Of a DNA stretch of 64,000 nt, positions 33,431-41,995 are shown one piece after another. Position numbers and translations under genes: made by a program. The DNA is from an uncultured Marvinbryantia sp. Lineage in GTDB: Bacteria; Bacillota; Clostridia; Lachnospirales; Lachnospiraceae. The notes below the pieces were generated by a model. The model saw only the letters and a list, made by a program, of their open reading frames with translations, searched no databases and had not been told where the DNA came from. How positions within the stretch are numbered: the stretch's first letter is position 1; every line of letters starts with the position of its first letter. The stretch covers positions 1 to 64,000 of the forward strand of contig CAKRVB010000001.1 of assembly GCA_934408725.1 (NCBI GenBank), given 5' to 3'.

Positions 33431-34279
33431 TTATTTTTCGATAAACAAAACCCCTAAGGTGCCTGGTCCGCAGTGGCTGGAAATCACACCGCCGGCTCTG
33501 GTAATCAGAATCTCATCAAAGATATGCAGTTCCTCCAGAAAGTTTTGCACCTTTTCCACCACTTCCGGGCTGCAGCCGGAATGGGTGATGAATACTCGTT
33601 CTGATCTTGCCTGTTCCATTTGTTCTTTCAGATCCTTAGCATAATCCAGAATCACTTTGGAAAGCTTTCCTCTATATTTTTTACTGCTGTGCATCTTACC
33701 ATTCTCCACTACAATCATCGGATGCAAATGCAGGGCACTGCCAAACATCGCAGCCAGTCCGCTGCAACGTCCGCCCCGGTACAGATAAACCAGCGTATCT
33801 ACCACAAAGCTGGCCCGCACTTTTGGCTTCAGTTCTTCGATCTCTGTCTGAATCTCTTCCACCGTCTTCCCTGCCTGCGCCATCTCTGCTGCGTGAAGCA
33901 CCAGAAGGCCGATTCCGGTAGACAGACTGGCGGAATCTATCACGGTCACCAGATCTTCTGCTTCCAGTTCACTGGCTGCCATACGCATCACATTAGCAGA
34001 AGTAGACATATCCTCCGATATGGAAAAACAAATTACAGGTTGTTTTTCTTTTACAAAAGGCTCCAGCATCTCCATCGCCATGTCCAGCGCTGGAGCTGAC
34101 GTCTTCGGTGTGGTCTTTTGTGCATCTGACCACTGAAAAATCTCATCTGGTGTAATGTCCACGCCGTCACAATACTCCTTTTCTCCAAGCAAAATATGCA
34201 GCGGCAGTATGGAAATATCATACTTTTCCAGTAACTCCCGTGACAAATCACAGGTACTGTCTGAAAGAATCTTAACCAT
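33431..34279 (-). CDS. DegV-family fatty-acid-binding protein (FakB-like)
   Basis: This 282-residue protein has the DegV signatures: VKILSDSTCDLSRELLEKYDI at the start (in part SDSTCDLS), FSISEDMSTSANVMRMAA (about 95) and the lipid-pocket TLVYLYRGGRCSGLAAMFG (about 162). DegV/FakB proteins bind a fatty acid and present it to FakA for phosphorylation in the use of exogenous fatty acids. It is nine bases after a flavin-reductase-like gene on the same strand. AGGAG precedes the ATG. Confidence 0.9.
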   Translation of the reverse strand: MVKILSDSTCDLSRELLEKYDISILPLHILLGEKEYCDGVDITPDEIFQWSDAQKTTPKTSAPALDMAMEMLEPFVKEKQPVICFSISEDMSTSANVMRMAASELEAEDLVTVIDSASLSTGIGLLVLHAAEMAQAGKTVEEIQTEIEELKPKVRASFVVDTLVYLYRGGRCSGLAAMFGSALHLHPMIVVENGKMHSSKKYRGKLSKVILDYAKDLKEQMEQARSERVFITHSGCSPEVVEKVQNFLEELHIFDEILITRAGGVISSHCGPGTLGVLFIEK

Positions 34280-34288
34280 AGAATACTC

Positions 34289-34795
34289 CTATTCTTTTAC
34301 CAGAACTTTTTCAATCTCTGCAATATACATCATGTGGTAATCCTTCTGTGGATACCATTTCTCTTCTGCCTGTTTATCAATGAATTTTTCCGGTCTGATC
34401 TCATCTGCATACATCTTGCGGCAGACCAGTATCACCTCTGCTTCTTCAAAAGCTACTGTTCCGTCTGTAAAATATGGGGTAATTCCTGCTTCCTTGATCT
34501 TATCCCGATCTTTTCCGGAAACCTTACCAAAGAGATTCAGTGTATCTCGATATTCTTCTCCGTAAAAAGACAGTGTAAATGTTTCTTCTCTGTCTACAAA
34601 CTCTTTTGTGTATCTCTGTGGACGAATATAAGCGGTCGCTGCCGGTTTTCCCCACATGACTCCTGCCCCTCCCCAGCTGGCCGTCATGGTGTTGTACCCG
34701 TCTTCGGTTCCGGCGGTGATCAGCATCCACTGTTTTCCAATTCTCTGAAATGGATTAAAATCCAGTTCTTCCGGTTTGATTTCTCGAAATGCCAT
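34289..34795 (-). CDS. Flavin reductase-like, FMN-binding split-barrel protein
   Basis: The start at 34795 (MAFREIKPEELDF) follows AGGAGG and gives 168 residues. The flavin-reductase-like domain shows QWMLITAGTEDGYNTMTASWGGAG and a later PAATAYIRPQRYT segment, with an ETFTLSFYGEEYRD stretch in the position where FMN-binding residues usually lie. It may act as an NAD(P)H-flavin oxidoreductase or simple flavoprotein. An extended -10 box (TGTTATGAT, 34870-34878 on the minus strand) lies about 75 bases upstream. Confidence 0.82.
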   Translation of the reverse strand: MAFREIKPEELDFNPFQRIGKQWMLITAGTEDGYNTMTASWGGAGVMWGKPAATAYIRPQRYTKEFVDREETFTLSFYGEEYRDTLNLFGKVSGKDRDKIKEAGITPYFTDGTVAFEEAEVILVCRKMYADEIRPEKFIDKQAEEKWYPQKDYHMMYIAEIEKVLVKE

Positions 34796-34918
34796 ATTCG
34801 ATTTCCTCCTGTCAGTTTCTCTAAAACAGCATCTGTTTTCACACATTTTGCTGTTACATTCTTCCATATATCATAACACAGAACATCCAAATCTGCCACC
34901 GTAGAATTTTTATCTGAT

Positions 34919-34946
34919 TTGACATTTTTTTATTGCCGTTTATAAT
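34919..34946 (+). promoter_or_regulatory. Consensus sigma-A promoter of the GNAT-allH operon
   Basis: TTGACA (34919-34924) and TATAAT (34941-34946), both perfect consensus, are separated by 16 bases. The leader is about 25 bases, ending in TTAGGAG. Confidence 0.85.
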
Positions 34947-34977
34947 GAATATCATATTAGTTAGGAGAATCTTTCAC

Positions 34978-35553
34978 ATGAATACACCATCTATTATCAT
35001 CCGTACCGCCACCCCGGCTGACGCATCCGCATTGCTTTCTATCTATGCACCATATATTACGGATACCGCAGTCTCTTTTGAATATGATGTCCCATCTGTT
35101 GAAGAATTTGCAGACCGCATCCGTAAGACTTTAAAAAAATATCCTTATCTGGCTGCCGAAGTAAATGGACAGATCGTCGGTTACTGTTATGTAGGGATTA
35201 TGCATGGCCGCCAGGCTTATGACTGGACAGTTGAGACATCTATCTATGTGGATCAGAATTGTAAGAGAATGGGCATTGGCCAAAAGCTCCATGATGCATT
35301 GGAGCAGTCATTGTCCGCTATGGGCATTTTGAATCTGTATGCCTGCATTGCCTTTCCCATCGGAGAGGATCCATACCTGACCGAGGACAGCGTACATTTT
35401 CACGAACACCTTGGTTACCAGCGCACCGCGCATTTTCACAAATGTGGCTACAAATTCCACCGCTGGTATGATATTGTGTGGATGGAAAAAATGATTGGAG
35501 AACATCTGGAAAACCAGCCTGCTATACGGCCATTTCCAGAACTGGGAAAATGA
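34978..35553 (+). CDS. GNAT acetyltransferase (phosphinothricin acetyltransferase-like)
   Basis: The start at 34978 (MNTPSIIIRTATP) follows TTAGGAG and gives 191 residues. The GNAT fold shows the acetyl-CoA loop CKRMGIGQKLHDALEQ (about 97) and the PAT-like opening IRTATPADASALLSIYAPYI and FEYDVPSVEEF. Such enzymes acetylate amino groups of amino acids or toxins. Its stop overlaps the start of the AllH gene by four bases (ATGA), so the two proteins are translationally coupled, an unusual pairing. Confidence 0.85.
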   Translation: MNTPSIIIRTATPADASALLSIYAPYITDTAVSFEYDVPSVEEFADRIRKTLKKYPYLAAEVNGQIVGYCYVGIMHGRQAYDWTVETSIYVDQNCKRMGIGQKLHDALEQSLSAMGILNLYACIAFPIGEDPYLTEDSVHFHEHLGYQRTAHFHKCGYKFHRWYDIVWMEKMIGEHLENQPAIRPFPELGK

Positions 35554-36401
35554 ATATAAACATCCGGAAATCAACTGATTATATCCAGAAACAACTTTTT
35601 CTGAACAAAACAGGCACTGTCCATTCTGTATATCAAAAAACAATTAATATACGAATGGGTACCATGTTATTCGCCTTGCAGAGCTGTGGGTCACCAGTTT
35701 CCCCCGTAAGCATGATCTGCAATCTGAGCGAAGAAGATTTTTCTTCCCTGCATATTCAGGTAAATGATCCGGTCTCTGTGTCAGAAAATAAGCTTTTCAT
35801 TCAGTCCGCTGACTTGTTATATTGTTTTCATTTTTCCGGCTGTCGGGTTCTGACCGTCCATCCTGGGACTCCATTACCTTCCGCCCACGCCGAATTGATT
35901 CAGATGGCTATTGATCATTCTCATACAGGAGGGTTCCGCAATCTGTTCACCAGCAGTATTTCCGCTGTTCCTGACCCTGAATTTTTGATTCTGCCTGCTG
36001 TCAGAACGATTCTGGATGAATGCAGAGATCTGGTTACCAAAAAATCCTACCCAGATGCCGCTATTTGCCTTTCCAGGCTGATCGGCATCGGAATAGGACT
36101 GACTCCAAGTGGCGATGACTTTTTATGTGGTATCCTTGCCGGCTTTCCGCTATGGAATGCTGCAAGTCATCCTCTTTTTTTACAGTTACAAAAACTTCTT
36201 CCTGACTGTCTGGCACGAACCAATGACATCAGCCGCACATTTCTACGCTGTGCTCTGGATGGCTATTTCAGTGAAGCCATCCAGTATCTGGCCGACTGCA
36301 TTTCAGAAGAAGAGATACTGCAAAGTTTTGAAGCCATCGGTCATTCTTCCGGCATGGATTCTTTAAGTGGCATTCTGTTTGTTCATGAACTGCTCTACTG
36401 A
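35550..36401 (+). CDS. allH: AllH: third subunit of oxamic transcarbamylase (DUF2877)
   Basis: From the ATG in the ATGA overlap with the GNAT gene the protein has 283 residues, close to E. coli YlbF/AllH. The DUF2877 core is clear: LIGIGIGLTPSGDDFLCGIL (about 180-199), then ARTNDISRTFLRCALDGYF and IGHSSGMDSLSGI. In E. coli AllF, AllG and AllH together were reported to give oxamic transcarbamylase activity. Here AllF-AllG is a fusion gene 24 kb away, so AllH may be supplied from this separate promoter, or the protein may have another role with the GNAT enzyme. It converges on the aldo/keto reductase gene with a 7-base overlap. Confidence 0.82.
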   Translation: MNINIRKSTDYIQKQLFLNKTGTVHSVYQKTINIRMGTMLFALQSCGSPVSPVSMICNLSEEDFSSLHIQVNDPVSVSENKLFIQSADLLYCFHFSGCRVLTVHPGTPLPSAHAELIQMAIDHSHTGGFRNLFTSSISAVPDPEFLILPAVRTILDECRDLVTKKSYPDAAICLSRLIGIGIGLTPSGDDFLCGILAGFPLWNAASHPLFLQLQKLLPDCLARTNDISRTFLRCALDGYFSEAIQYLADCISEEEILQSFEAIGHSSGMDSLSGILFVHELLY

Positions 36402-37423
36402 ACCTTTACTTCTCCGGCCAGCACTTTCTTGTAATCTTCATAATTTTTCTTTAACAGCTCTGGTGTGTTCAGTTCATATGGACACTTCTTTTTGCATTTG
36501 CCGCAGTGCAGACATCCTTCGATCTTGCGCATCTCTTCCTGCATGGCAGGTGTCAGCCAGTTCTGGGATGGTGCACGGCGAAGCATCAGAGACATTCTGG
36601 CACAATTGTTGATCTGAATACCGGCCGGGCATGGCATACAATATCCGCAGCCACGGCAGAAATCACCATTCAGCTCTTTCCGCTCTTTTTCGATGTATGC
36701 GGTCAGTTCCGGTGTCATGGATGGCGTATTTTCCATATAACTCAGCCATTCTTCCAATTCTGTCTCCTTCTGAATTCCCCAGATCGGAAGGGCATTGTCA
36801 TACTGAGTCATATAAGCCATTGCCGCTTCGGAACGGTTGATCAGTCCACCTGCCAGCCCTTTCATAGCGATGAATCCCATATTCTTTTCTTTGCATGCCT
36901 TCACAAGATTCTGTTCTCTCTCAGAAGAAAGATAACTGAATGGATACTGCAGTGTCTCGTAAAGTCCGCTTTCGATAATCTCTTCTGCCACTCCCAGCTT
37001 GTGTGCCGTGATTCCAATATGGCGAATCTTCCCTTCTTCTTTTGCCTTTACCAGGCACTCATACATGCCAGTGCCATCTCCCGGACGGTAACACTGTGGT
37101 ACACAATGAAGCTGGTAAATGTCAATATAATCTGTACGCAGGTTCTTCAGGGATATTTCCAGATCCTTCCAGAATTCTTCCGGGGTCTTAGCCGCTGTCT
37201 TCGTGGCAATAAATACCTTTTCTCTCATACCGTCAAAAGCTTCCCCTACTTTGACCTCACTGTCACTGTAAGCTCTTGCAGTGTCAAAGAAACGCATGCC
37301 TCCTTCATAAGCTCTGCGCAGCAGTTTCACTGCATAATCCTGACAGACACGCTGAATCGGCAGCGCACCGAATGCATTCTGTGGAACGGTAATGCCTGTT
37401 TTTCCTAATGTAACCTGATTCAT
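36395..37423 (-). CDS. Aldo/keto reductase with C-terminal [4Fe-4S] domain
   Basis: The start at 37423 (MNQVTLGKTGI) follows GAGGAGG and gives 342 residues. The AKR barrel has the catalytic set DTARAYSDSE (Asp, Tyr), FIATKT (Lys) and YQLHCV (His). A C-terminal ferredoxin-like part (about 250-320) has CRGCGYCMPCPAGI and CLHCGKCKKKCPYEL, giving eight cysteines for two 4Fe-4S clusters. Such proteins are common in anaerobes and probably reduce an aldehyde or ketone with electrons from ferredoxin or NAD(P)H. It lies 30 bases after the M20 hydrolase gene and may be co-transcribed. Confidence 0.9.
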   Translation of the reverse strand: MNQVTLGKTGITVPQNAFGALPIQRVCQDYAVKLLRRAYEGGMRFFDTARAYSDSEVKVGEAFDGMREKVFIATKTAAKTPEEFWKDLEISLKNLRTDYIDIYQLHCVPQCYRPGDGTGMYECLVKAKEEGKIRHIGITAHKLGVAEEIIESGLYETLQYPFSYLSSEREQNLVKACKEKNMGFIAMKGLAGGLINRSEAAMAYMTQYDNALPIWGIQKETELEEWLSYMENTPSMTPELTAYIEKERKELNGDFCRGCGYCMPCPAGIQINNCARMSLMLRRAPSQNWLTPAMQEEMRKIEGCLHCGKCKKKCPYELNTPELLKKNYEDYKKVLAGEVKVQ

Positions 37424-37453
37424 AGTTTTCCTCCTCACCTTTTCATTCTCTTT

Positions 37454-38542
37454 TTATGATAATACACTTCTTTCCTCTATCGCAAGTGTGAAAAATAAAA
37501 TGACTGCCTCTTCTATGATCTCATCCGGGAACTCATATTCTGCTGTATGCAGCTGTGGATGCTCTACCCCATCTCCAATTCCGAAAAAGGCTCCCTTGCA
37601 TTCTCTCAGATAATATCCAAAATCCTCAGACCAGCGCATGGGCTCCGGAAGTTCCATTGTCTGAAGCCCCAGTTTCTGCGCTGCCCTTCTTACCTTTTCC
37701 ACCTCTTTAGCGTGATTCTCTGTAGCAGGAAAACGCTCAATCTCTTCCATCTCAAGAGTGAATCCACCTTTCTTCGCCATGTCCTCTGACGTCTTACGTA
37801 TCTCTTTCAGGTAACTCTCAAATTCTGCTTCCTTTTCTGCCCGAACTGTAAAGCGCACTTCTCCCTCTGACGCAGACATGCCGTAACTGTTACTGCCAAT
37901 CTCCACGCCAATTACCGTCATGCGGACGATTTTCCCATGCCTCCGGAATTCTCTGGTAATATTTTCCACCTCCAAAATCAGACGTGCCAGTGTCTCAGAT
38001 GGATTCTTTCCATTTTCCGGATAGGCTGCATGAGTTGGGCTTCCTGTCATATGAATCCGAAGTCCTGTAGACGCACAGGCAAATGTATTCTTCCGAAGCA
38101 GAATCGCACCTTTGGCATATCCAGGGATGTTGTGCAGGCCATAGACTTCTGTAATTCCTTTTTCTTTGATCAAAGTACTGCAAATGGCTCCACCTTCGCC
38201 AGTCTCTTCTCCCGGTTGAAAGATCAGATATACATCCCGGTTCGTAGTTTCTCCAGTTAACTTTTTTCCTGTCATGGCCAGAATTGTACTATGCCCGTCA
38301 TGTCCACAAAAATGTCCAACGGTTTTTCCATCCAGACTGACCGCATCCATATCTGCCCGAAAAGCAATTGCTCCCTGTGCAGTCTTATTCACCCCCTCCT
38401 TCCAAGCATAGAACCAACTGCCGCAGTCCACAATCTTCAGATCTGTCTCTTTTTGAAGGAACTCTATCAGAGTCTTTTTTGTCTTCTTTTCCTGCATGGA
38501 AGGTTCCGGTATGTTATGTAACTGTTTTCTTAAATTTTTCAT
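37454..38542 (-). CDS. M20-family amidohydrolase (AmhX/HipO-like)
   Basis: The 362-residue metallopeptidase-like protein shows the metal-binding layout of the M20D group: FRADMDAV (about 85), the HFCGHDGHSTIL motif (about 101), FQPGEETGEGG (catalytic Glu, about 134) and GLHNIPGY. A dimerisation domain occupies about 170-270. Family members remove acyl groups from N-acyl amino acids or indole-3-acetyl amino acids. The early start lacks the longer N-terminal helix of some relatives. AAAGGAG precedes the ATG, and an extended -10 promoter lies at 38583-38591. Confidence 0.85.
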   Translation of the reverse strand: MKNLRKQLHNIPEPSMQEKKTKKTLIEFLQKETDLKIVDCGSWFYAWKEGVNKTAQGAIAFRADMDAVSLDGKTVGHFCGHDGHSTILAMTGKKLTGETTNRDVYLIFQPGEETGEGGAICSTLIKEKGITEVYGLHNIPGYAKGAILLRKNTFACASTGLRIHMTGSPTHAAYPENGKNPSETLARLILEVENITREFRRHGKIVRMTVIGVEIGSNSYGMSASEGEVRFTVRAEKEAEFESYLKEIRKTSEDMAKKGGFTLEMEEIERFPATENHAKEVEKVRRAAQKLGLQTMELPEPMRWSEDFGYYLRECKGAFFGIGDGVEHPQLHTAEYEFPDEIIEEAVILFFTLAIEERSVLS

Positions 38543-38582
38543 GGCCGACTCCTTTCCCCATTCTCATTTGTACACTGTTCCC

Positions 38583-38591
38583 ATTATATCA
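38583..38591 (-). promoter_or_regulatory. Extended -10 promoter of the M20-AKR unit
   Basis: TGATATAAT on the minus strand, with no good -35 box. It overlaps the tail of the terminator at 38590-38645. Confidence 0.55.
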
Positions 38592-38645
38592 CAAAAGAAG
38601 CTGCTGCATCTTAGATGTTCTCCATCTACTTTGCAACAGCTCCCT
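38590..38645 (-). terminator. Terminator after the RhaM-like gene
   Basis: On the minus strand AGCTGTTGCA pairs with TGCAGCAGCT (one mismatch) around an inner TAGATG/CATCTA stem, followed by TCTTTTG. Confidence 0.65.
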
Positions 38646-38725
38646 GCTGTTCACACTTTGCGTAACTCCCCATTGTCAGCTTCTGTGTGTCATATGATTA
38701 CCTGCATATGGTTACTTGCATATCC

Positions 38726-39229
38726 TTAAATATGAATTGAATCACTCCAGTCATCTTCATCATAAGCAAGATCCACTTCTTCATGATCGCCATTTTTCGT
38801 ATATCCGCCAAGCATTGCATGATAATACTCTTCCTGAGCAATCTCTTCCATATCATCATCTGGCATCGGACTCTCCAGAAGTGCTCCACCAATTCTCTGC
38901 AGTGGTGCCCACCAGTTGGTTGTCAGCAACTCATCTGCCGGTACATCTCTTCTTCTTTTCTGAATCAGGAAATCCTTCATCTCCGGATGTTCCATCATCA
39001 TCACCATATCGCCGTGGAAATCCTTTCCCACATATTCAAAACTCATGAGAATCATATCATTCAGATAAAAATAAAACTGCTTTCTCATGCCGTGCATCCA
39101 CATGATCTGCTGAATCTTCTCAGGTGGATTCAGATGAGTCTTCAGATATTCCTCTCTCTCTTCCGGCACTACATAAATGATCTCTTCTACTCTGCGTGCC
39201 TGTTTCTTTTTCTTTTTTACATTCTCCAT
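38726..39229 (-). CDS. L-rhamnose mutarotase (RhaM)-like protein with acidic tail
   Basis: The start at 39229 (MENVKKKKKQARR) follows AGGGGGAATG and gives 167 residues. The core (about 15-120) fits the RhaM ferredoxin-like fold: VVPEEREEYLKTHLNPP, IMWMHGMRKQFYFYLND, LMSFEYVGKDF and TNWWAPLQRIG. RhaM interconverts rhamnose anomers. The basic N-terminus and a strongly acidic C-terminus of about 45 residues are additions. No rhamnose genes are nearby, so a different sugar or role is possible. Confidence 0.65.
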   Translation of the reverse strand: MENVKKKKKQARRVEEIIYVVPEEREEYLKTHLNPPEKIQQIMWMHGMRKQFYFYLNDMILMSFEYVGKDFHGDMVMMMEHPEMKDFLIQKRRRDVPADELLTTNWWAPLQRIGGALLESPMPDDDMEEIAQEEYYHAMLGGYTKNGDHEEVDLAYDEDDWSDSIHI

Positions 39230-39265
39230 TACAACATTCCCCCTGCGTTGTTTTTGCATGGTCTT

Positions 39266-39294
39266 ATTATAATGAAATTCTGGTGCTTTTTCAA
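39266..39294 (-). promoter_or_regulatory. Promoter of the RhaM-like gene
   Basis: On the minus strand TTGAAA (39289-39294) and TATAAT (39266-39271) are separated by 17 bases. Confidence 0.8.
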
Positions 39295-39424
39295 GAAAAA
39301 TATCGCATTTTTTGTTTATTTTTAATATTTTTCTATTGTTTTTATATGTATTTTTGTGCAATATGTATGTTTTGTATGACAGTTTTAGATTCTTTCCATC
39401 ACTCTGTACGAAGCCAGTTCACAA

Positions 39425-39682
39425 TTAGCCTTTCAGTCCACGCGCCTGTCGGTCCATATCCTCTACAACAATATCATAGATTTCTCCAAGACTTGCACAA
39501 TACTCCAGCACGTGCCACGGTTCATTAGTATGAAAATGAATCTTAATCAGCTCTTCATCTCCGACCGCAAGCAGACAGTCCCCCTTAAAATGCTCTGTAA
39601 AATATTCACTGATTTCATCCTCATCCAGATTCTCACCTTCAATTAAAAGCTGTGTATCATATCGAAATTCAATTGGTTCCAT
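39425..39682 (-). CDS. Stand-alone FakA/DhaL C-terminal-like domain protein
   Basis: This 85-residue protein resembles the C-terminal region of YloV/FakA fatty-acid kinases: FRYDTQLLIEGENLDEDEI, then GDCLLAVGDEELIKIHFHT and ILEYCASLGEI-like EYCASLGEIYDIVVEDM. The kinase domain itself is absent. It may be a small regulator or a partner of fatty-acid-kinase or DegV proteins; no function is shown. GGGAGG precedes the ATG. Its promoter lies inside an 11-base inverted repeat (39696-39745), so it is probably tightly controlled. Confidence 0.7.
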   Translation of the reverse strand: MEPIEFRYDTQLLIEGENLDEDEISEYFTEHFKGDCLLAVGDEELIKIHFHTNEPWHVLEYCASLGEIYDIVVEDMDRQARGLKG

Positions 39683-39695
39683 TGTCAGTTCCTCC

Positions 39696-39745
39696 CTGTA
39701 CAGTCACTTGAAGTTATTATACACTAACTCCAAATGACTGTACAG
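39696..39745 (-). promoter_or_regulatory. Promoter inside an 11-base inverted repeat (operator)
   Basis: CTGTACAGTCA (39696-39706) and TGACTGTACAG (39735-39745) are perfect inverted copies; each holds the palindrome CTGTACAG. Between them, on the minus strand, is TATAAT (39716-39721); TGTACA (39739-39744), 17 bases upstream and inside one arm, can serve as -35 box. A regulator bound here would block both promoter boxes and the start site. Confidence 0.7.
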
Positions 39746-39778
39746 TATGAGTTTCACAAGTCTTATCACCATAATAGA

Positions 39779-40633
39779 TTATTGAATACCAAACTCCTGC
39801 ATCAATCGTTTACGATATGCTGCATCCTTTATTGCTCTCTGACACTCTTCCATCCGATCGGCAGTCATTAGTTTCTCAATTAATTTCATGCTACGTATCT
39901 CACCTAACTGTTCTCCTCGCTGTTCTCCATTCCTTACTCCCCAGTTATAAATTTTATCCATTTCTTTACACATCAATTCCACCCCTTCTGGTGTTTCTTT
40001 CAGAATCCTTACTCTGTCTGCCAGCACTTTACTGTACATCTCATCTGCCCTTTTGCAGTGCAGGTCATGCATCAGTTTTCCCAATTTCGTATCGTCTTGT
40101 ATCCTTGAATTTACATACAGAATACACTCTTCATCTTCAAAAAACTTATCTGTATTACTAATCTTCCGATGTATGTAATAAATCGGAAGGTTCATTTTCC
40201 ATACATCATCTCTTGTGATAAAAATAATATATTTTTCTAATAGTTCCTCAAAATCCTGACCTGACTGTAGCGTATTCATATCTACTAATCCACTGTGATA
40301 TCTGGCTCGTTTTGGTGTTGCACCTTCTTCTTCATTCTGAATCTCAATATTTATAATTCGATTTTTCTGATCTCTTGCCACACAATCCAGCACTGCCGAT
40401 CTTCCCTGAAGATTCTTATAATCCATTTGAATCACCTGTTCCTGTACGGTTACCTTCTCTTCTCCAAGTATCGTTTCAAGCAGATATTCAGTACACTTCT
40501 TCTCTTTTAATACATTCCGTGCAAATATGTCACTCATAATAGTGAGTCCAGCTATCATATTATGATAACTTGCCCACCGTTCTTCCATTGTCATATCTGC
40601 TGTAATTTCCCGCTCTATCTCGTTTTCTGCCAT
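39779..40633 (-). CDS. Rpn-family PD-(D/E)XK nuclease
   Basis: The 284-residue protein matches the Rpn/PDDEXK_2 group: an opening YHNMIAGLTIMSDIFARNVL, then GRSAVLDCVARDQKNRIINI and EIQNEEEG, which supply the D...E-x-Q-type nuclease core, and a Trp/Tyr-rich central part (DDVWKMNLPIYYI). The C-terminus is charged and contains a short GEQRGEQLGE repeat, a region known to vary quickly in this family. E. coli Rpn proteins are DNA endonucleases that promote recombination. It stands alone; the ribosome site (AGGCAGG) is modest. Confidence 0.85.
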   Translation of the reverse strand: MAENEIEREITADMTMEERWASYHNMIAGLTIMSDIFARNVLKEKKCTEYLLETILGEEKVTVQEQVIQMDYKNLQGRSAVLDCVARDQKNRIINIEIQNEEEGATPKRARYHSGLVDMNTLQSGQDFEELLEKYIIFITRDDVWKMNLPIYYIHRKISNTDKFFEDEECILYVNSRIQDDTKLGKLMHDLHCKRADEMYSKVLADRVRILKETPEGVELMCKEMDKIYNWGVRNGEQRGEQLGEIRSMKLIEKLMTADRMEECQRAIKDAAYRKRLMQEFGIQ

Positions 40634-41123
40634 CTAACCTGCCTGTCCCCCTTTTCTTTTTGAAGGACTGTCATGGCTAAACCAGATAAAAATATATCCG
40701 CTGATAGATTTTCTACTCACTGTCTGTTTAAATTCTCTTTCGCCCTTTCAGTCCTCTTCTGCCTTTTATAGAATTAAATTACGAAAGCATAGATTTCTGA
40801 AATGATATAAGAACTTCCGACAGTGCAACGCACTTTGATAAATATATGCTTTTGTTATCTTTTATATTTTGTCATATCAACCGATAAACGGTACAGATAT
40901 TTTTCTTGTGTATATTCCTAATGAGTACCCACCATTACTATAACTGCATATTATCATTTTGTCAATAAATAATACAAATACCTTTTCCTTGTATCTTATT
41001 ATCAGTATTACATATATATTCTGAACAGTTACAGTATTTCTATAATCAGATGTCATACCACTATACAGATCAGATTTTATCTGCTAAAATTAAGCAGAAC
41101 TTTTTGAAAGTGAGGTCCATAAC
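40634..41123. other. 490-base intergenic region
   Basis: AT-rich gap between the divergent Rpn and MBL-fold genes. I see no reading frame with a ribosome site, no tRNA and no clear riboswitch. A TATAAT at 41041-41046 lies 80 bases before the MBL gene, but without a good -35 box. Confidence 0.5.
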
Positions 41124-41924
41124 ATGAAACTTACGATTTTAGGCACTGGGAACGCTATGGTCACCAAATGCTATAACACCTGTTTCGCCATTGAAAAAGA
41201 TAGTCATTATTTTCTGGTTGATGGTGGTGGCGGCAATACCATTATGAAACAGCTGAAAGATGCGGATATTGACTGGAGAGAGATCACAGATGTTTTCGTT
41301 ACCCACAAGCATGTGGATCACATCATGGGGATTATCTGGATTATGCGTCTCTTCGGACAAAATATTGCCGAAAAGGGGCTGAAACGTGAGCTGAACATCT
41401 ATGGACATGAAGAAGTCATTCAGATTCTTCATTCTATGGCTGAACTGCTTCTTCAGAAAAAACACTGTGATGCCATCGGGAAACAGATTCATATGATCAA
41501 AGTGAAAGATGGCGAAAGAAGGCAGATTCTTGGTCAGGAAGTGACCTTTTTTGACATCCAGTCCACCAAAGCAAAACAGTTTGGTTTTTCCATGGATCTG
41601 GGTGATGAAGAAAAACTCACCTGCTGCGGTGATGAACCATTTAATCCTTGTGAAGAAAAATACGCAAAAGACAGCAAATGGCTGCTTCACGAAGCATTCT
41701 GCCTCTATGGGCAGGCCGATAAATATCAGCCATATAAGAAGCATCATTCTACGGTAAAGGATGCCTGTGAACTGGCAGAAGCCCTGCACATAAAAAATCT
41801 GATCTTATATCATACAGAAGATGCCACACTGGAGCATCGAAAAGAACTTTATACAGAAGAAGGTTCCATGTATTACCATGGAACCCTCTATGTACCAGAT
41901 GATCTGGACGAGTTTGAATTATGA
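41124..41924 (+). CDS. MBL-fold hydrolase, RNase Z-like
   Basis: The 266-residue protein has the metallo-beta-lactamase layout: LTILGTGNAM at the start, FLVDGGGGN, the metal motif VTHKHVDHIMG (the usual H-x-H-x-D-H with K at the second position, so HKHVDH), a second metal-ligand region WLLHEAFC and a late LILYHTED. The RNase Z-like (ElaC) group includes tRNA 3'-processing enzymes and cyclic phosphodiesterases; the long exosite arm of RNase Z is not evident, so another phosphodiester substrate is possible. Confidence 0.82.
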   Translation: MKLTILGTGNAMVTKCYNTCFAIEKDSHYFLVDGGGGNTIMKQLKDADIDWREITDVFVTHKHVDHIMGIIWIMRLFGQNIAEKGLKRELNIYGHEEVIQILHSMAELLLQKKHCDAIGKQIHMIKVKDGERRQILGQEVTFFDIQSTKAKQFGFSMDLGDEEKLTCCGDEPFNPCEEKYAKDSKWLLHEAFCLYGQADKYQPYKKHHSTVKDACELAEALHIKNLILYHTEDATLEHRKELYTEEGSMYYHGTLYVPDDLDEFEL

Positions 41925-41925
41925 T

Positions 41926-41993
41926 ATGCCAGGGTGCTATGTGCCGGTGGCACATGTTTCGCACCGACCGGAGTGAAACAATCTGTATGGCAT
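41926..41993. repeat. Multi-stem palindromic element between convergent genes
   Basis: ATGCC (41926-41930) and GGCAT (41989-41993) enclose a perfect hairpin ATGTGCC-GGT-GGCACAT (41939-41955) and a second imperfect one, GTTTC..GAAAC. It lies just after the MBL stop and before the alpha-galactosidase stop, so it may also terminate transcription. Confidence 0.5.
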
Positions 41994-41995
41994 TA

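Noticed and set aside
39779-40633. Transposase / mobile element
   Set aside because: Rpn proteins are often labelled transposases, but no terminal repeats or target duplications flank the gene; it is best called a PD-(D/E)XK nuclease.
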